A stretch of DNA of 64,000 bases from Isoetes taiwanensis (lineage: Eukaryota; Streptophyta; Lycopodiopsida; Isoetales; Isoetaceae), in the NCBI GenBank assembly GCA_021234155.1, contig JAJEKV010000020.1:2775275-2839274 (forward strand). The letters run 5' to 3'. The notes under the pieces were generated by a model. The model had not been told where the DNA came from, did no database searches, and worked only from the letters and a program-made list of their open reading frames with translations. Position 1 is the stretch's first letter, and each line of letters begins with the position of its first letter. The translations under genes were made by a program, and so were the position numbers. This document shows, piece after piece, positions 12,680 through 22,926 of the stretch.

Positions 12680-13440
12680 TGCCCAACCTTCCTCTTTTTG
12701 GTTTTCCTTTCCTTCCTCTTCTTCTTTGTTCTTGATTTTTTCTTCCCATTCTTCCATGCCTCGTTCATTCTTCCTCCTTCTTTCTTTCTCATGCTTCATT
12801 TCTTCCTCATTCTTCCTCATGCTTCATTTCTTCCTCCTTCTTCCATGCTTCATTCTTTCCTCATTCTTTCTTCCCATATTTCTTCTTTCCTCATTTCTTT
12901 CTCATTCTTTCTTCCTCATTCTTACTCATTTCTTTCTTCCTCATGCTTTCTCATTCTTTATTCCTCACTCTTTCTCATTCTTCCTCATTCTTTCTCATTT
13001 CTTGCTTTCTCATTTCTTTCTCATGCTTTCTCATTTCTTTCTCATTTCTTTCTCATGCTTTCTCATTTTGTTTCTCATTTCCATTCTTTCTCATGCTTTC
13101 TCATTCCTCATTCTTTTCCCTCCCTTCCCTCATTTCTTTCTTCTCTTCCCTTCCTTATTCTTCATTTTTTTTTTTTCATTTCTTATTCTTCATTCTTTTT
13201 AATTTCATTTCTTCATTCTTCATTTGTTTCTTATTCTTCACATTTCTTCCTCACTTTCCATTCGATCCTTTTCTTTCCCTTCCCTTATTTCTTCCTTCCA
13301 TTCTATTCCCTTCCCTTCTCTTATTTCCTCTTATTTTTCTTCATTCTTTCTTGTTTCTTCTCTTATTTCTTCTCTATTCTATCCTTATTTCTTCTTCGAT
13401 GTTTTTCTTCTTTGTTCTTATTCTTCTAATGCTTTGTTAC
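12680..13440. repeat. Pyrimidine-rich low-complexity tract
   Basis: About 760 bp made almost entirely of C and T on the plus strand, in variants of TTTCTCATTCTTCC. Long Phe/Ser/Leu-rich ORFs exist only because of this composition. It ends in a pyrimidine-rich run and GTTGCAG, a credible 3' splice site for the exon at 13,452, so the tract probably lies in an intron of the pseudokinase gene. Confidence 0.85.
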
Positions 13441-13451
13441 TTCTGTTGCAG

Positions 13452-16058
13452 CTTTCTATTACGATTTGGACCCGACGGGGATCTTGTACACGTCCTTATT
13501 CCTTATTTTGGTAAGTAGTTGATCGCACTTGCATTTTATTTTTATAGTTTTAAGTAGGTTAAAAAATTGATGGAGTGGCTTGTTCAAGGGCACGGGGTGT
13601 CGGCTCCACCTAGAGTGGGGAGGACCATGTACCCGGGTTCGAAGTCCACTTTCACTACAATCATAAATGTTTCCTAGGTTAATGAGTGGCTTGTTCAAGG
13701 GCACGGTCGGCTCCACCTAGAGTGGAGAGGACCACGTACCCGGGTTCAAGTCCACTTCCAGTTCCACTTGTTATTTTTTAGGTTTAAAATAAAATTGTAG
13801 TGGCTTGTTCAAGGGCACGGTCGGCTCCACCTTGCGTGGAGAGGACTAGGTGTCCGGGTCCAAGTCCACTTTTCTTCTCATTCTTAGGTAGATGTGGCTA
13901 CGGCAAGGACATGGTCGGCTCCCACTTGCAGTGTGGGAGGACCCAGTGTTGAACCTTAGTTCACGTTTATTGTCAGTTTTAGCTAGAGGTAGCTAGGGCT
14001 AGGTTAAGTTAACAGTAACTGGATGATTCCCTTCACACCCGTGCTAGTTAAAAAAAAATAGGTTAGGCTAACTTAATGTAGTACTAATTCACACTAAAAG
14101 CGTTGGTAAAAAAATAACTTAACTAATTAACTAAATTATTTCGAACATGTCTAGTTAAGTTAGTCAAAGGCATAAAAAATTATATGTACAATTAACTAAA
14201 CTTAAAGTGACCTCTATAGTGCTAATTTCTAATTTAGTTAATTTTTAGTTAATTTTGCTAACTAATCCGAACAAGGTGCGAAGATAAGTTTAGGTAGTGT
14301 TTTTGGTTAAAAAAGTTAACTAAATTTTGGGACTATCTGCTAACTAATTAACTAGTAATCTGAATGTAAATTGACCGTGGGTCCGAATACCCCTAATCTA
14401 ACCTATTTAGTTCTTCTTGTTTCTTCTTCTTTTTTTTTTTGCTTTTTTGGGCTGGGGGGGGTCTGATAAGGTATTAGTCGCCATAGGGCGTGTTATAAGT
14501 AATGATTATATGGTCCATACATGTTTGATATTGTCGTATTATGTTGCATTTACTTTGTGCATGCTTGGCTTTTTGTATTCATTATTTTGTTTTGTTTGTA
14601 GGCATAAAATGGCCTCGATGGGACAGAGAGATGCTTAGTGAAATTAGGCGATCCTCATCAATCACATATGCCATTGCATCGACCGCCGAACGACATATGC
14701 AAACCGATGATCGAATTAACCGCTTTGTAGCATCGGTTGAGAAAGAATGTCGGTCTGAATTATGTGGGAGGTGGCCAGAGCATGAGTCTGAGTTGGAAGA
14801 TATGATGAGAAAGAACTTAAAGTCTTGGGTTTGCAATCCTGAGCCAGAATTGAGGATGCTACTTAAGTATAAAGTGCCACTTATGAGCCCCTATGCTGAG
14901 GCATACGTGGGACGATGGGCTAATTCGTGGCGAAGTGCAAAGGTCCGACGCAAAGATCACAAGATGGCCAGTAGCAGTCTCAATGATGAACATGTGAAGG
15001 AGTTAGATAGTCTTATCCATGGTGGGAGCTCTATTGGTGCAGGGGCTAGATTATCATTACATGCTCATGATAAATGTGCTGCATTTATTGACAGCATTCC
15101 TGTGGATGCTGTTGGAGTTGTAAAGTGCATTGGTAGTAAACAAGACTGCCAGATATACCAAATCCAGATCTTGGGAACCCTGTACTTTAATCAAGATGAT
15201 TATTATACTGGCATTATGTGGAGAGGCCAAGATAGAGCTGCATCATGGTTGTTGGCTGACAAGTATATCCGTTTCAAGAGCCCAAGTCCAGCATTGGCCA
15301 CACCCCTTGGACTTGCCCCTGAGGTCTTTTGTGGAGATGAGCCACAGGGACCAATGGTAGTCCTGCCATTCATGAATGGAGGAACCTTTGGCGAATTACT
15401 TGACCATCTTCCGAGCCAATTCTCTTCTTATAGGAGATGGTCAAATGCAATGCATAGTGCTCCAAGAAGGGCTGATATGAAGATAAGTCGCGAGTGGAAA
15501 GCCAAAATGAGACTCGTGTATAAGTACGTCCCAGAAATAGCTCTCGCTCTTGCAGAAGGAGTCTATGCCATCCACGCTCCAGGTTGGACACACACAAAGC
15601 TCAATTGCAAAAGGGTCAAACTCCATTTTGATGACTCGCTTACAAATGTGTGGGTGGCTATTGGTGATTGGGACACGGCCCTCCGTTTTTTTTGCAAGGA
15701 GCGAATGCCCAAATTGAAGAGCCGTTATACACTACAAGATGGAACGGTGCGATATCCTTGGTGGGAGAAGAGAGTTTTTACATCATCATCAGATGACCAA
15801 GCATCATGGGGGCATGAGATATCTGACATATATTCCCTGGGCTACATTTACGAGATGCTCCTTGATTTTGTCCAGGCAATGCGGCTTATGGGGTTGTGTG
15901 TTGAGATAAACCCAACCGACCGATACTCTAGCACATTGGACATCATCCAACATATGAAGGTCCAAATGATGATGGATAGAGAGTGGTGCACATGGATCGC
16001 CCATCTATTGCTCACGGCGTCGTCGATGTGTTCAAAAACAAAGCAGGCTTTCTTCTGA
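13452..16058 (+). CDS. Degenerate protein kinase (pseudokinase), spliced
   Basis: Two exons are visible: 13,452-13,510 (TTGCAG before, GTAAGTAG after) and 14,602-16,058 (TTTGTTTGTAG before, stop TGA at the end). They join in frame through PYF-G-IKWPRW. The first exon and start codon were not found; an internal Met lies at 14,631 (MLSEIRRSS), giving about 475 residues. The C-terminal two thirds follows a kinase fold: a GVVKCIG strand near 15,112, GVYAIHAPGWTHTKLN near 15,560, IGDWDTA near 15,663, DIYSLGYIYEMLL near 15,824 and PTDRYSS near 15,913. The HRD motif is HTK and the following Asn is Arg, so catalytic residues are missing. DFG is DWD. It is therefore likely an inactive kinase-like protein. 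It lies between CACTA-like ends, so it may be transposon-borne rather than a host gene. Confidence 0.6.
13575..13964 (+). repeat. Four tRNA-like ~112-bp tandem repeats in the intron
   Basis: Copies start at 13,575, 13,686, 13,800 and 13,894. The first three run from GTGGCTTGTTCAAGGGCACG to a CGGGTT(C)(G)AAGTCCACTT end. The end resembles a tRNA T-arm/B box (GGTTCAANTCC), and the GTGG start pairs with the CCAC near the end, like an acceptor stem. No anticodon arm is convincing, so these are tRNA-derived or SINE-like repeats, not tRNA genes. The fourth copy is diverged. Confidence 0.6.
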
Positions 16059-16284
16059 TATAGTTGTGAGAGAGAGACGACATATGAAGTGTGGTGATCC
16101 ACTTGAGATGGCTAAGCTACTGTTAAATGCTTGCAAGAAGTGATTAATATAATTTTGTCTTCCTATTTGAGGCTTGTTGCAACCAATAAATGTTTTTAGT
16201 CAAAATTACTAATGAAAAAAGTAATTTATTAATCAAAAAAATTATTATTAATGGTAAATAAATTATTAATCATAACTTGTAGAT

Positions 16285-16600
16285 AAAGTGTCGCTACAGA
16301 CGTCAAACCCTAGGTTTTGTGTGCTACATCATCAAACCCTAGATTGTAAATGCCATGTGGCACAATCTAGGGTTTGATGATGTGGCACACGCAAGCTAGG
16401 GTTTGATGACATGGCACTTACTATGATGTGGCAATAGGAAGTCGCGACGTGACACAACCTAGGGTTTGATGATGTGCCACACGCAACGTAGGGTTTCATG
16501 ATGTGGCACTAAAAATGCCACGTGGGATAATTTAGGGTTCTGTGTATGACATGATACATGGCCTGATAATATGGCAACCTAGAGTTCGATATGCACCCCA
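16285..16600. repeat. Short repeat cluster CTAGGGTTTGATGATGTGGCAC
   Basis: At least five variants of the 22-bp motif occur in direct and inverted orientation (for example 16,297 inverted; 16,367, 16,398, 16,460 and 16,489 direct), mixed with GCCACGTGG-like E/G-box sequences. The inverted pair at about 16,330-16,390 can fold. It lies 3' of the pseudokinase gene and may be a subterminal or internal transposon repeat. No coding capacity. Confidence 0.6.
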
Positions 16601-16733
16601 TACCTATATACGAGATACTTTTCTAATATAAATAAGAAGATAAGAATATAAATTTAGGTATTTATTCAAAGACACTTGTTCAAAGCTTTTCTCTCGCTAA
16701 TTCTCGTTATGTTCAAATTAATATATATAGTCA

Positions 16734-19110
16734 TGGCGGAGGCTCAATTCTTAGCGGTTTTCCTCATTGTGGCCCTCTTTTACTGGCGATGCAATATTCA
16801 TGGCATTATGCGTCTCCCCCTCCGCCCCCGGTCAAGACGGTCAAGACTGCAGTAAGTCTGCCGGGGCTCATTAGTGGCACATTTCGAACCATAAAAATAC
16901 TATTTTTCATCTCTATGGTTTGTAAGTATCATTCTATTATTGCAACCAATATCATTCATGGTTATCAAATGTTTCTCTCACAATTTCTTTTGATCTAGGT
17001 GTGCTCTTTTTCTCATGATGAATAGAGGTAATCGCAATCGTACGGAGAATGAGCAAGACGAAGGTAAGTATTTATATAGTTTTTATTATACGCTTTACCC
17101 TCTAATTAGGTATGTGAGTTTATGCATGGAGTTTTAATTTGTTGTGTAGAGGAAAGGGACGAGTTTAGAGAAAATAGGAGGAGGACTCCACGAGGTAGGG
17201 GCAATCGTGCTGATGTTCCTCCAAGACGCCAACCTCCACCTATCACTACACCAAAGGGTTTGGGTATTAAGATAGTTTTTATAAAAATAATAAATAAATG
17301 AATTGTTTTTGCATGATATTTGTGCTTCGCACTCCTCTCGCCGCTCCCCGCCTTCCTGCAAAACATGTCTCCCGAGAGAGACCAAATTGCGAAGATATTT
17401 TGCCTCTTTGACACCAACGCCGGTTAGGCAAAATTCCTCTCGCTCCTATTCCCCAACGACATAGTGTTGATTATCGGCCTCCACGTTCTCGCGAGAATAT
17501 TGAGAATGCTAGGCGTAGTATGGACTCCCGTTCTAGGCAAGAGACGGGGAGCAATTTTTCTAATGCAAGGAACTTGGAGGAAGATTTCAACAGTAAATAT
17601 ATATCCACTACGCACCAAACATTTCTTTGGTTGCGATGTTAAAGATGCTCATTCTCTCATTACTTCCCGTGTCAAGAAGTAGTGGAGCAAATGACTCTAG
17701 CGTTCAAGATCGCGACGATCATCACGGGGGTTCGGGATCCAAGAACATGGTCGCCGCTGACTTGGAGAGGGAAGGATCCCGACGGCGTCCACGTGTCACT
17801 TTGAAGAAGAGCGTCCATTTCGCTTTGTTTTAGACACGTAAAGTCTCATGGGGTGAATTGGCCCCAAATATACCCGACTATCATATTAATAATAATTTTT
17901 TGATGTAAGTTATGTGAACATATTATTTAAGATATCAACCTTAAATATTAGTACTTTGTCATCTAAATTTGTTGTTTTGTTCATTCTCTTCACTTAGAAT
18001 ACATTGTAAAGTGCTCAAAAGGTTCTTAATCGGGGCCGGGATATGTATATTGACTTAGACATAAACACGCTTTTATATACCCACCATTTATGCTTCGGGG
18101 ACGCTCTTCCTAAGAAGGATGATGAGGGAAGTGTCTTTTATACTACACCGAGGGACGGTCACAAATAATATCTCTCGTTTATGGCCTCCCGGCGGTATAG
18201 GGAGTGGCCTGTGCTTATGACCAACGCGAAATAGAGAGCGTCAAAAATAAAATGAAACAGAGTTTCCCGGAGATAGAAAAAGCAAAGGCGTTTAGCGGAA
18301 GAAGCTCACTTGATGATGGGCGAAGCTTATACGAAAAAGGAGGTACATGACCTAGTCATAGTCTTGTTTTTTATTATTTTGATATTGCGTTGATCTATCG
18401 ATGTATGTCAAAGGCACAATGTGGTCAAGGAACCTGGCGGACTTGCGAAAAAAGAAGGAGGCGATTGGTCAAAAGTCCCTAAACCACTTAATCTCCACAA
18501 GGAAGATATCAAGGTATTTCTTATTTTTTTTTGTCATTCGTTCACTTTAACTTGTGATAATGTTGTGTGCCTTGCAATCAGATTGCATTCGAACGTGCAA
18601 AGGATCCAGAAAAAAAACATAGAGCTCGGACCGACAAAGCAACTAAAAGCACGCGAAAGCCGTCTCATTTGGGCTCCGGCGGTCGGAAAGGGTTTCATTA
18701 TAGATTCGTAAGAGCTATATTAGTTCACATTAATTTTAATAAGAACTTTAAATGTCACTAGCTAATACTCGTTATATTGTCATAGGAATATCTATACGGG
18801 TTTGCCCCTAGCAAGCAGCAGGTACAAGTAGCCACGGAACGTGGAGCTGTTTATCTGTATCAACAGTTATACGACGAGGGAACTCTCCCAATTCGCGGGA
18901 ATGCGGGGGTGCGTTGTAGAAAATTATTATAATTCTATGAACTACATTAACGCCATATTCTTTTGGTTTTTATAGGAAGCAGTGGCGGATATGAATGAAG
19001 GTCTAGAGCATGACATGGGGCTCGGGGGCGGCGAGGATCGCAAACGTCATTTGGAGAGCCATCCAATCGCAACCGCGTCTGCCGGGCGGTTCGAGTATGT
19101 TCTCTAACTA
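16734..19110 (+). pseudogene. Decayed multi-exon transposon-type gene
   Basis: Possible exons with GT-AG borders: 16,734-16,850 (starts MAEAQFLAVFLIVALFYW, a membrane-like segment, then GTAAGT); 17,000-17,063 (MMNRGNRNRTENEQDE, GTAAGT); 17,149-17,262 (ERDEFRENRRRTPRGRGNR); 17,426-17,630 (PQRHSVDYRPPRSRENIENA); 17,680-17,830 (DDHHGGSGSKNMVAADLE); 18,582-18,708 (AKDPEKKHRARTDKATKS then HLGSGGRKGF); 18,786-18,905; 18,977-19,100. Basic, Arg-rich low-complexity N-terminal parts followed by a NRxK/GSGG-like stretch recall the plant Transposase_24 (Ptta/En-Spm) accessory family, but the match is from memory and weak. Stops and frame breaks between 17,830 and 18,420 suggest decay. The CACTA-like right end follows. 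Confidence 0.35.
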
Positions 19111-19186
19111 CGTACTCGGATGACTACTCCACTGAATCTGAGAGAGAGTAGCTCTAGGCTAAAAGGGTGGATACTCCTCTTAACGA

Positions 19187-19345
19187 GTCTTTTGTGATTA
19201 TTTAAAAATATAAATACAATTCACTTTTGTGATTATTTAAAAATATAAATATAAAAATAATTTTGTGACTATTTAAAAATATGAATATAAAAACACTTTT
19301 GTGATTATTTAAAAATATTTTTATATTTATATTTTTTATATAAAT
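19187..19345. repeat. AT-rich ~40-bp tandem repeat
   Basis: Four imperfect copies of TTTTGTGATTATTTAAAAAT followed by ATAAATA-type sequence. Non-coding; lies just inside the GC-rich transposon end. Confidence 0.75.
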
Positions 19346-19364
19346 ATTTTTTTATTTTTTTTTC

Positions 19365-19885
19365 CTACACGTCGCATGCGGCGTATCCACGATATTTTTT
19401 GCCACGTGGCTTTCTATACTTGCCGATTTTGAATTTTCCGCGTATATTTCCGCGTGTCACGTCAAGATCGCGGCGTGTCAATGCGGCTTTTACTTTTCGC
19501 GTATATTGCACGCGTATATTCCACGCGTATATGCCGCGTGTATATACCGCGTGTCGTTCCGACGTGTCACGCCGCATGCGGCGTATACCGCGGCTTTTAC
19601 TAAGCGCGCGTGGATTTTGGTGATGTTCCACGTGTATATTCCGTGTATATTCCATCGTGTATATTTCCGCGTGTCACGTGCCATCGCGACGTCTGCGCGA
19701 CGTCGTATCGCGTCTGCTGACGGCGTCTGCGCGCGCCGCTAACGTCGCATCGCGACGCCGCGTCGCATGCGACGCGTGTACTGCGAACGTCTCGCGGCGT
19801 CCGGGCGACGCCGTCGGGCGTCAGCGTGGACGCGTCCTTGCAGACGTCGCTATTGGCGTCGCTAAATGCCCCTTTTCTTGTTGTG
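19365..19885 (-). mobile_element. CACTA-like right terminus with GACGTCGC subterminal repeats
   Basis: Read on the minus strand the block begins CACAACAAGAAAAGGGGCAT and runs into TTTAGCGACGCC, very like the CACTACAAGAAA...TTTAGCGACG ends of plant CACTA transposons. It then has about 500 bp of CGTCGC, GCATGCGAC and CGCGTATATTCC repeats, typical of transposase-binding subterminal regions. The terminal bases are CACAA rather than CACTA. The 3-bp flanks do not match either candidate left end (860 or 12,385), so the element limits are unproven. Confidence 0.6.
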
Positions 19886-20033
19886 TGATAAAACTATCTT
19901 TTTGGATCATGTTGTTCAAGCTGTAATTTGTATTTGATGCTCGCAACTCAACGATAATAAAGGTGTGTAATATTAGGATTCAGAAAGGTTCATTTTTGCT
20001 TCACCTGATGTTGTCAACTCATTGCATTTATAG

Positions 20034-20920
20034 AAACCACTTTAATGGGATATGTTTTGCCAGACAAATTGAACATATAGTGTCTATGGTGCTGCGCTTG
20101 GTGCCAAAAAAGTTGAAGAGCACGTGGTAATTTCAAGTGTGACCACGATCCCTCTATTGTTCCAGAAGATGTAAAAAGGTATATGAGCTGCTTTATTTTC
20201 TGAAGGCCCGAGTTCATTTCATAGTCTTTTGCTCCCGATGAATGATTTAATGATCATTGCAGCCATTGGAGTACACATACTCAGATGGGATGGAAGCAAA
20301 AGGGAATGCCAACTTTGAAAGCTATGCTAAAAGGTACCCAGAACATTCTGCTGAGTTCTAATAAATGGCTGGGAAAGGGCCTTGCCAACATCTAAAATGT
20401 CTATGATTGTTGTAGCTGTCAGATTGCTATATCTCATTCCTAGGTATTTACATGCTTTTATCAATTTTGAGTGCTCATAACAATCAGATGCTGTTACAGA
20501 CATAAATTTTACAGACACCAGATCCTGTGTGTGGCCTTTCACAAGTCTGCCTGAATGGCCTTGCAAAATTTTTACCTGGTCTTATTGGTGGAAGTGTTGA
20601 TTTAGCTTGAAGGCATTAACGCCCAGGAGCATGTAATTTATGTTCGAGAACATGAAATGGGAATGGCTTGATGAGGATGGTCATGCACATCAGTGACCCT
20701 GTTACCTCATATTTTAATGCTACGGCCTCCAGATGGAAACGAGATGGCTAGAGCCTGCAAGGTAGTTGTTCTTAACCACAATACGACGTTCATTCTTACC
20801 CTTTCAAGGTAGAAATTGCCAAGCTTGCTAGGCACATCTATTGAAGGTGTTGAGGAGGATACGGTACACCATCAGTGACCATCACTCTGGAATTAAGTCA
20901 GATCTGAGTGTCCTAGGCAC
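20034..20920 (+). pseudogene. Transketolase pseudogene with intron remnants
   Basis: Fragments match transketolase (thiamine-diphosphate enzyme of the Calvin and pentose phosphate pathways) in order. TTLMGYVLPDK recalls TTIGFGSPNK; YSVYGAALGAKKVEE is at 20,076. PSIVPEDVK ends at 20,178 before a GT. After an intron-like gap ending TTGCAG come NANFESYAKRYPEHSAEF (20,302) and GWERALPTS (20,368). Further on are LSQVCLNGLAKFLPGLIGGS (20,536), VIYVREHEMGM (20,637), LDEDGHAHQ, LLPHILMLRPPDGNE (20,699), GTSIEGVEED and YTISDHHSG (20,864). Frameshifts, in-frame stops and a loss of roughly 60 codons between VREHEMGM and DEDGHAHQ rule out a functional product. Retained intron positions show a DNA-level copy, not a retrocopy. 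It lies 1.6 kb upstream of a Helitron 3' end, so capture by a Helitron is possible. Confidence 0.88.
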
Positions 20921-22490
20921 ATAACAAGTTCCTGGCATCCTCAAAAAGGAGGTATAAATTGGTATCATTTGTTAGTTGGGGATTGTATGAGGATAAAGTT
21001 GCAAGTACAAGTGGCATGCATCAGTTCCTCTACATATTCGCATTGGATGTTTGAAATTTGGAATTAATAATTGAACAAAAATTACCACTAGAATGTATTA
21101 AGATGTATATATGAATGTTATTCTTCATGTAATGGCATGCTGGATCAAGCTTGCTATGTTTAACACAAATTATAAGTTGACTCTAATTAAATGTAAGAGG
21201 TTTCTTAAACCAGCTGATTATTCAGCTGATTAGCCCACCATGTGGAAACAGGTCATCGTTACATATACAACTGAAACTAATGCTCAGCTAATAGAAAGAC
21301 GTGTAGCATTTACATTGATGAGGCCTTGCATTGCTGTGTAGCTCACTATGATAATGTTTAATACTAGATGCCCAGCTTAACTCTCTAGGATTTAGGCACA
21401 TCACATCATATATTGCATGTTTCGTGCATCCAAATAACTAGCATTCTAAGGGTGGCCACAAATCGTTCCAACAGACGAGCTCATATAATGGACCATGCAT
21501 TCATGGTTGTTAGTGGTGATGTAAAGACCATGTCAGACGTTCGCATGTCAATGGGTGTTTTTGTAAAGAGCACTTTTAATGGAATGCTACACATTTGGAA
21601 TTCAAAGAAGCATCTATTACAAACCTTAATTAACTTGATGTACCTTTATGTATCCCCAAACATAAAATATATGAATCATTTGTTTTATGATTCAAGGTTT
21701 GTTTTATGCAATCATTTATGTATCCCCAGACATAAAATATATGAATCATTTGCTTAATGATTAAGGTTTGTTTTATGCAATTGCCGCAACGGTTTACATA
21801 TAGCCTCAATTGCTTCCATATTAAAATCTACATGTTTATTGTAGAATTCAATATACATGTTAGAATGTCCCTTAGCACAGCAACTATGTAAAAGCTTTGT
21901 CTCAATGCTTTTCTAATTTCGTGCCATTGCTTTTCAACTAAAAATAGACTTATGGACCGATATGTGTCTGTACTAGAAAGACACTTAGCAATTTGACCAT
22001 GATGAACAAATGTATGCACTTTATGTGATTGTGCGACATTAAACAAGACTTATGTTGAGTCGATGCCTTTTTATTTGTAATTGACTTAGACATTGACCCT
22101 AAGAGAAAAGCGGGTGTGGATGTGTATAACATAAAGACACAATTGCAAAAGCCCATTTAGTGCAGTCAATATGTCTCCACAATATATTACATAACACAGG
22201 CCTCTGTCTTTATAATAGGGAATACCATAAGATCAAAATTAATACTTAAACATTGAAATACACCGGAATAATTCAAACATCCAAACACACACATCTACAT
22301 CTGCATTGTCATAGCCCATAATAAAGCTTAAATTTCACTACACATAGTCGAACCTTCTCTCTTTATAACACCTCTATATGGTAGATTCTGGCTTGAACAA
22401 CATCATGCATTTTAATATATAATTTATTCATGCTGTCTAGCATCACTAATTTAGGCCAACTAAGTCCCTCGAATTAACTTATTATTTCTA
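20921..22490. other. Unassigned AT-rich DNA between the pseudogene and Helitron end
   Basis: No coding homology recognised. It contains one clear tandem duplication of about 68 bp (21,652-21,719 and 21,720-21,785, with CATAAAATATATGAATCATT in both). If the Helitron reading is right this is Helitron interior. Confidence 0.5.
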
Positions 22491-22495
22491 CTTAT

Positions 22496-22524
22496 GCCCG
22501 GCAACGCCGGGCTTCCATTACTAG
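22496..22524 (+). mobile_element. Helitron 3' terminus
   Basis: A perfect GC hairpin GCCCGGC-AAC-GCCGGGC (22,496-22,512) is followed 8 bp later by CTAG at 22,521-22,524 and then T. This is the standard Helitron 3' end (hairpin, then CTRR, insertion between A and T). The next base begins sequence that also occurs in an uninterrupted relative at 58.2-58.3 kb (reverse strand), where it follows an A. The junction therefore behaves as an insertion point. The 5' TC end was not located. Confidence 0.8.
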
Positions 22525-22851
22525 TATTATTTAATTCTTCTTAATTATTATAATTTTTATGAGTTTTAATTATATAAGTTTATCTTTAAGTTAAAGCCTT
22601 AATGATTATAAAAATTCAAAATTACTTTTCAGACTAATTTTCACTTGAACTTATTTAGAATTAGATATTTCCAGAATATAAAATTTTATTTTTTAGTCAT
22701 TTCACAAATTTAAAATTTGGCAATCCTGATAATTTTCAAATGAAATCCGATTGTTCGATAAGCGATTGACTTAAAACTATTATGAAAAAATTTCTCAATT
22801 TACAAACTTTTATACTTTTAAAAACACGTTTAAGAAAGTTTTTAGGTCGAA
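22525..22851 (+). mobile_element. TIR (MITE-like) element, copy 1, partial
   Basis: It is highly similar to 24,618-25,338 and, inverted, to 57,557-58,349 (shared AAACACGTTTAAGAAAGTTT, GGTCGAAA). The left part is cut off by the Helitron junction and the right part stops at 22,851. AT-rich and non-coding. Confidence 0.85.
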
Positions 22852-22926
22852 ATACTATTATTAGTGGCATATTTTAGAATAGGCTTATGTGCCTCTGCAA
22901 TGTTTTTACCAGAAATTATATGTGAT

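Noticed and set aside
12668-13518. Phe/Ser-rich ORFs up to 253 codons
   Set aside because: Pure product of a C/T-only tract; no complexity, and it fits an intron with its 3' splice site at 13,451.
13575-13964. Functional tRNA genes
   Set aside because: B-box-like ends exist but no cloverleaf with an anticodon arm; tandem 112-bp spacing fits repeats.
19365-19926. Arg/Tyr-rich ORFs on both strands
   Set aside because: They follow CGTATATTCC and CGTCGC repeats of a transposon end; no family match.
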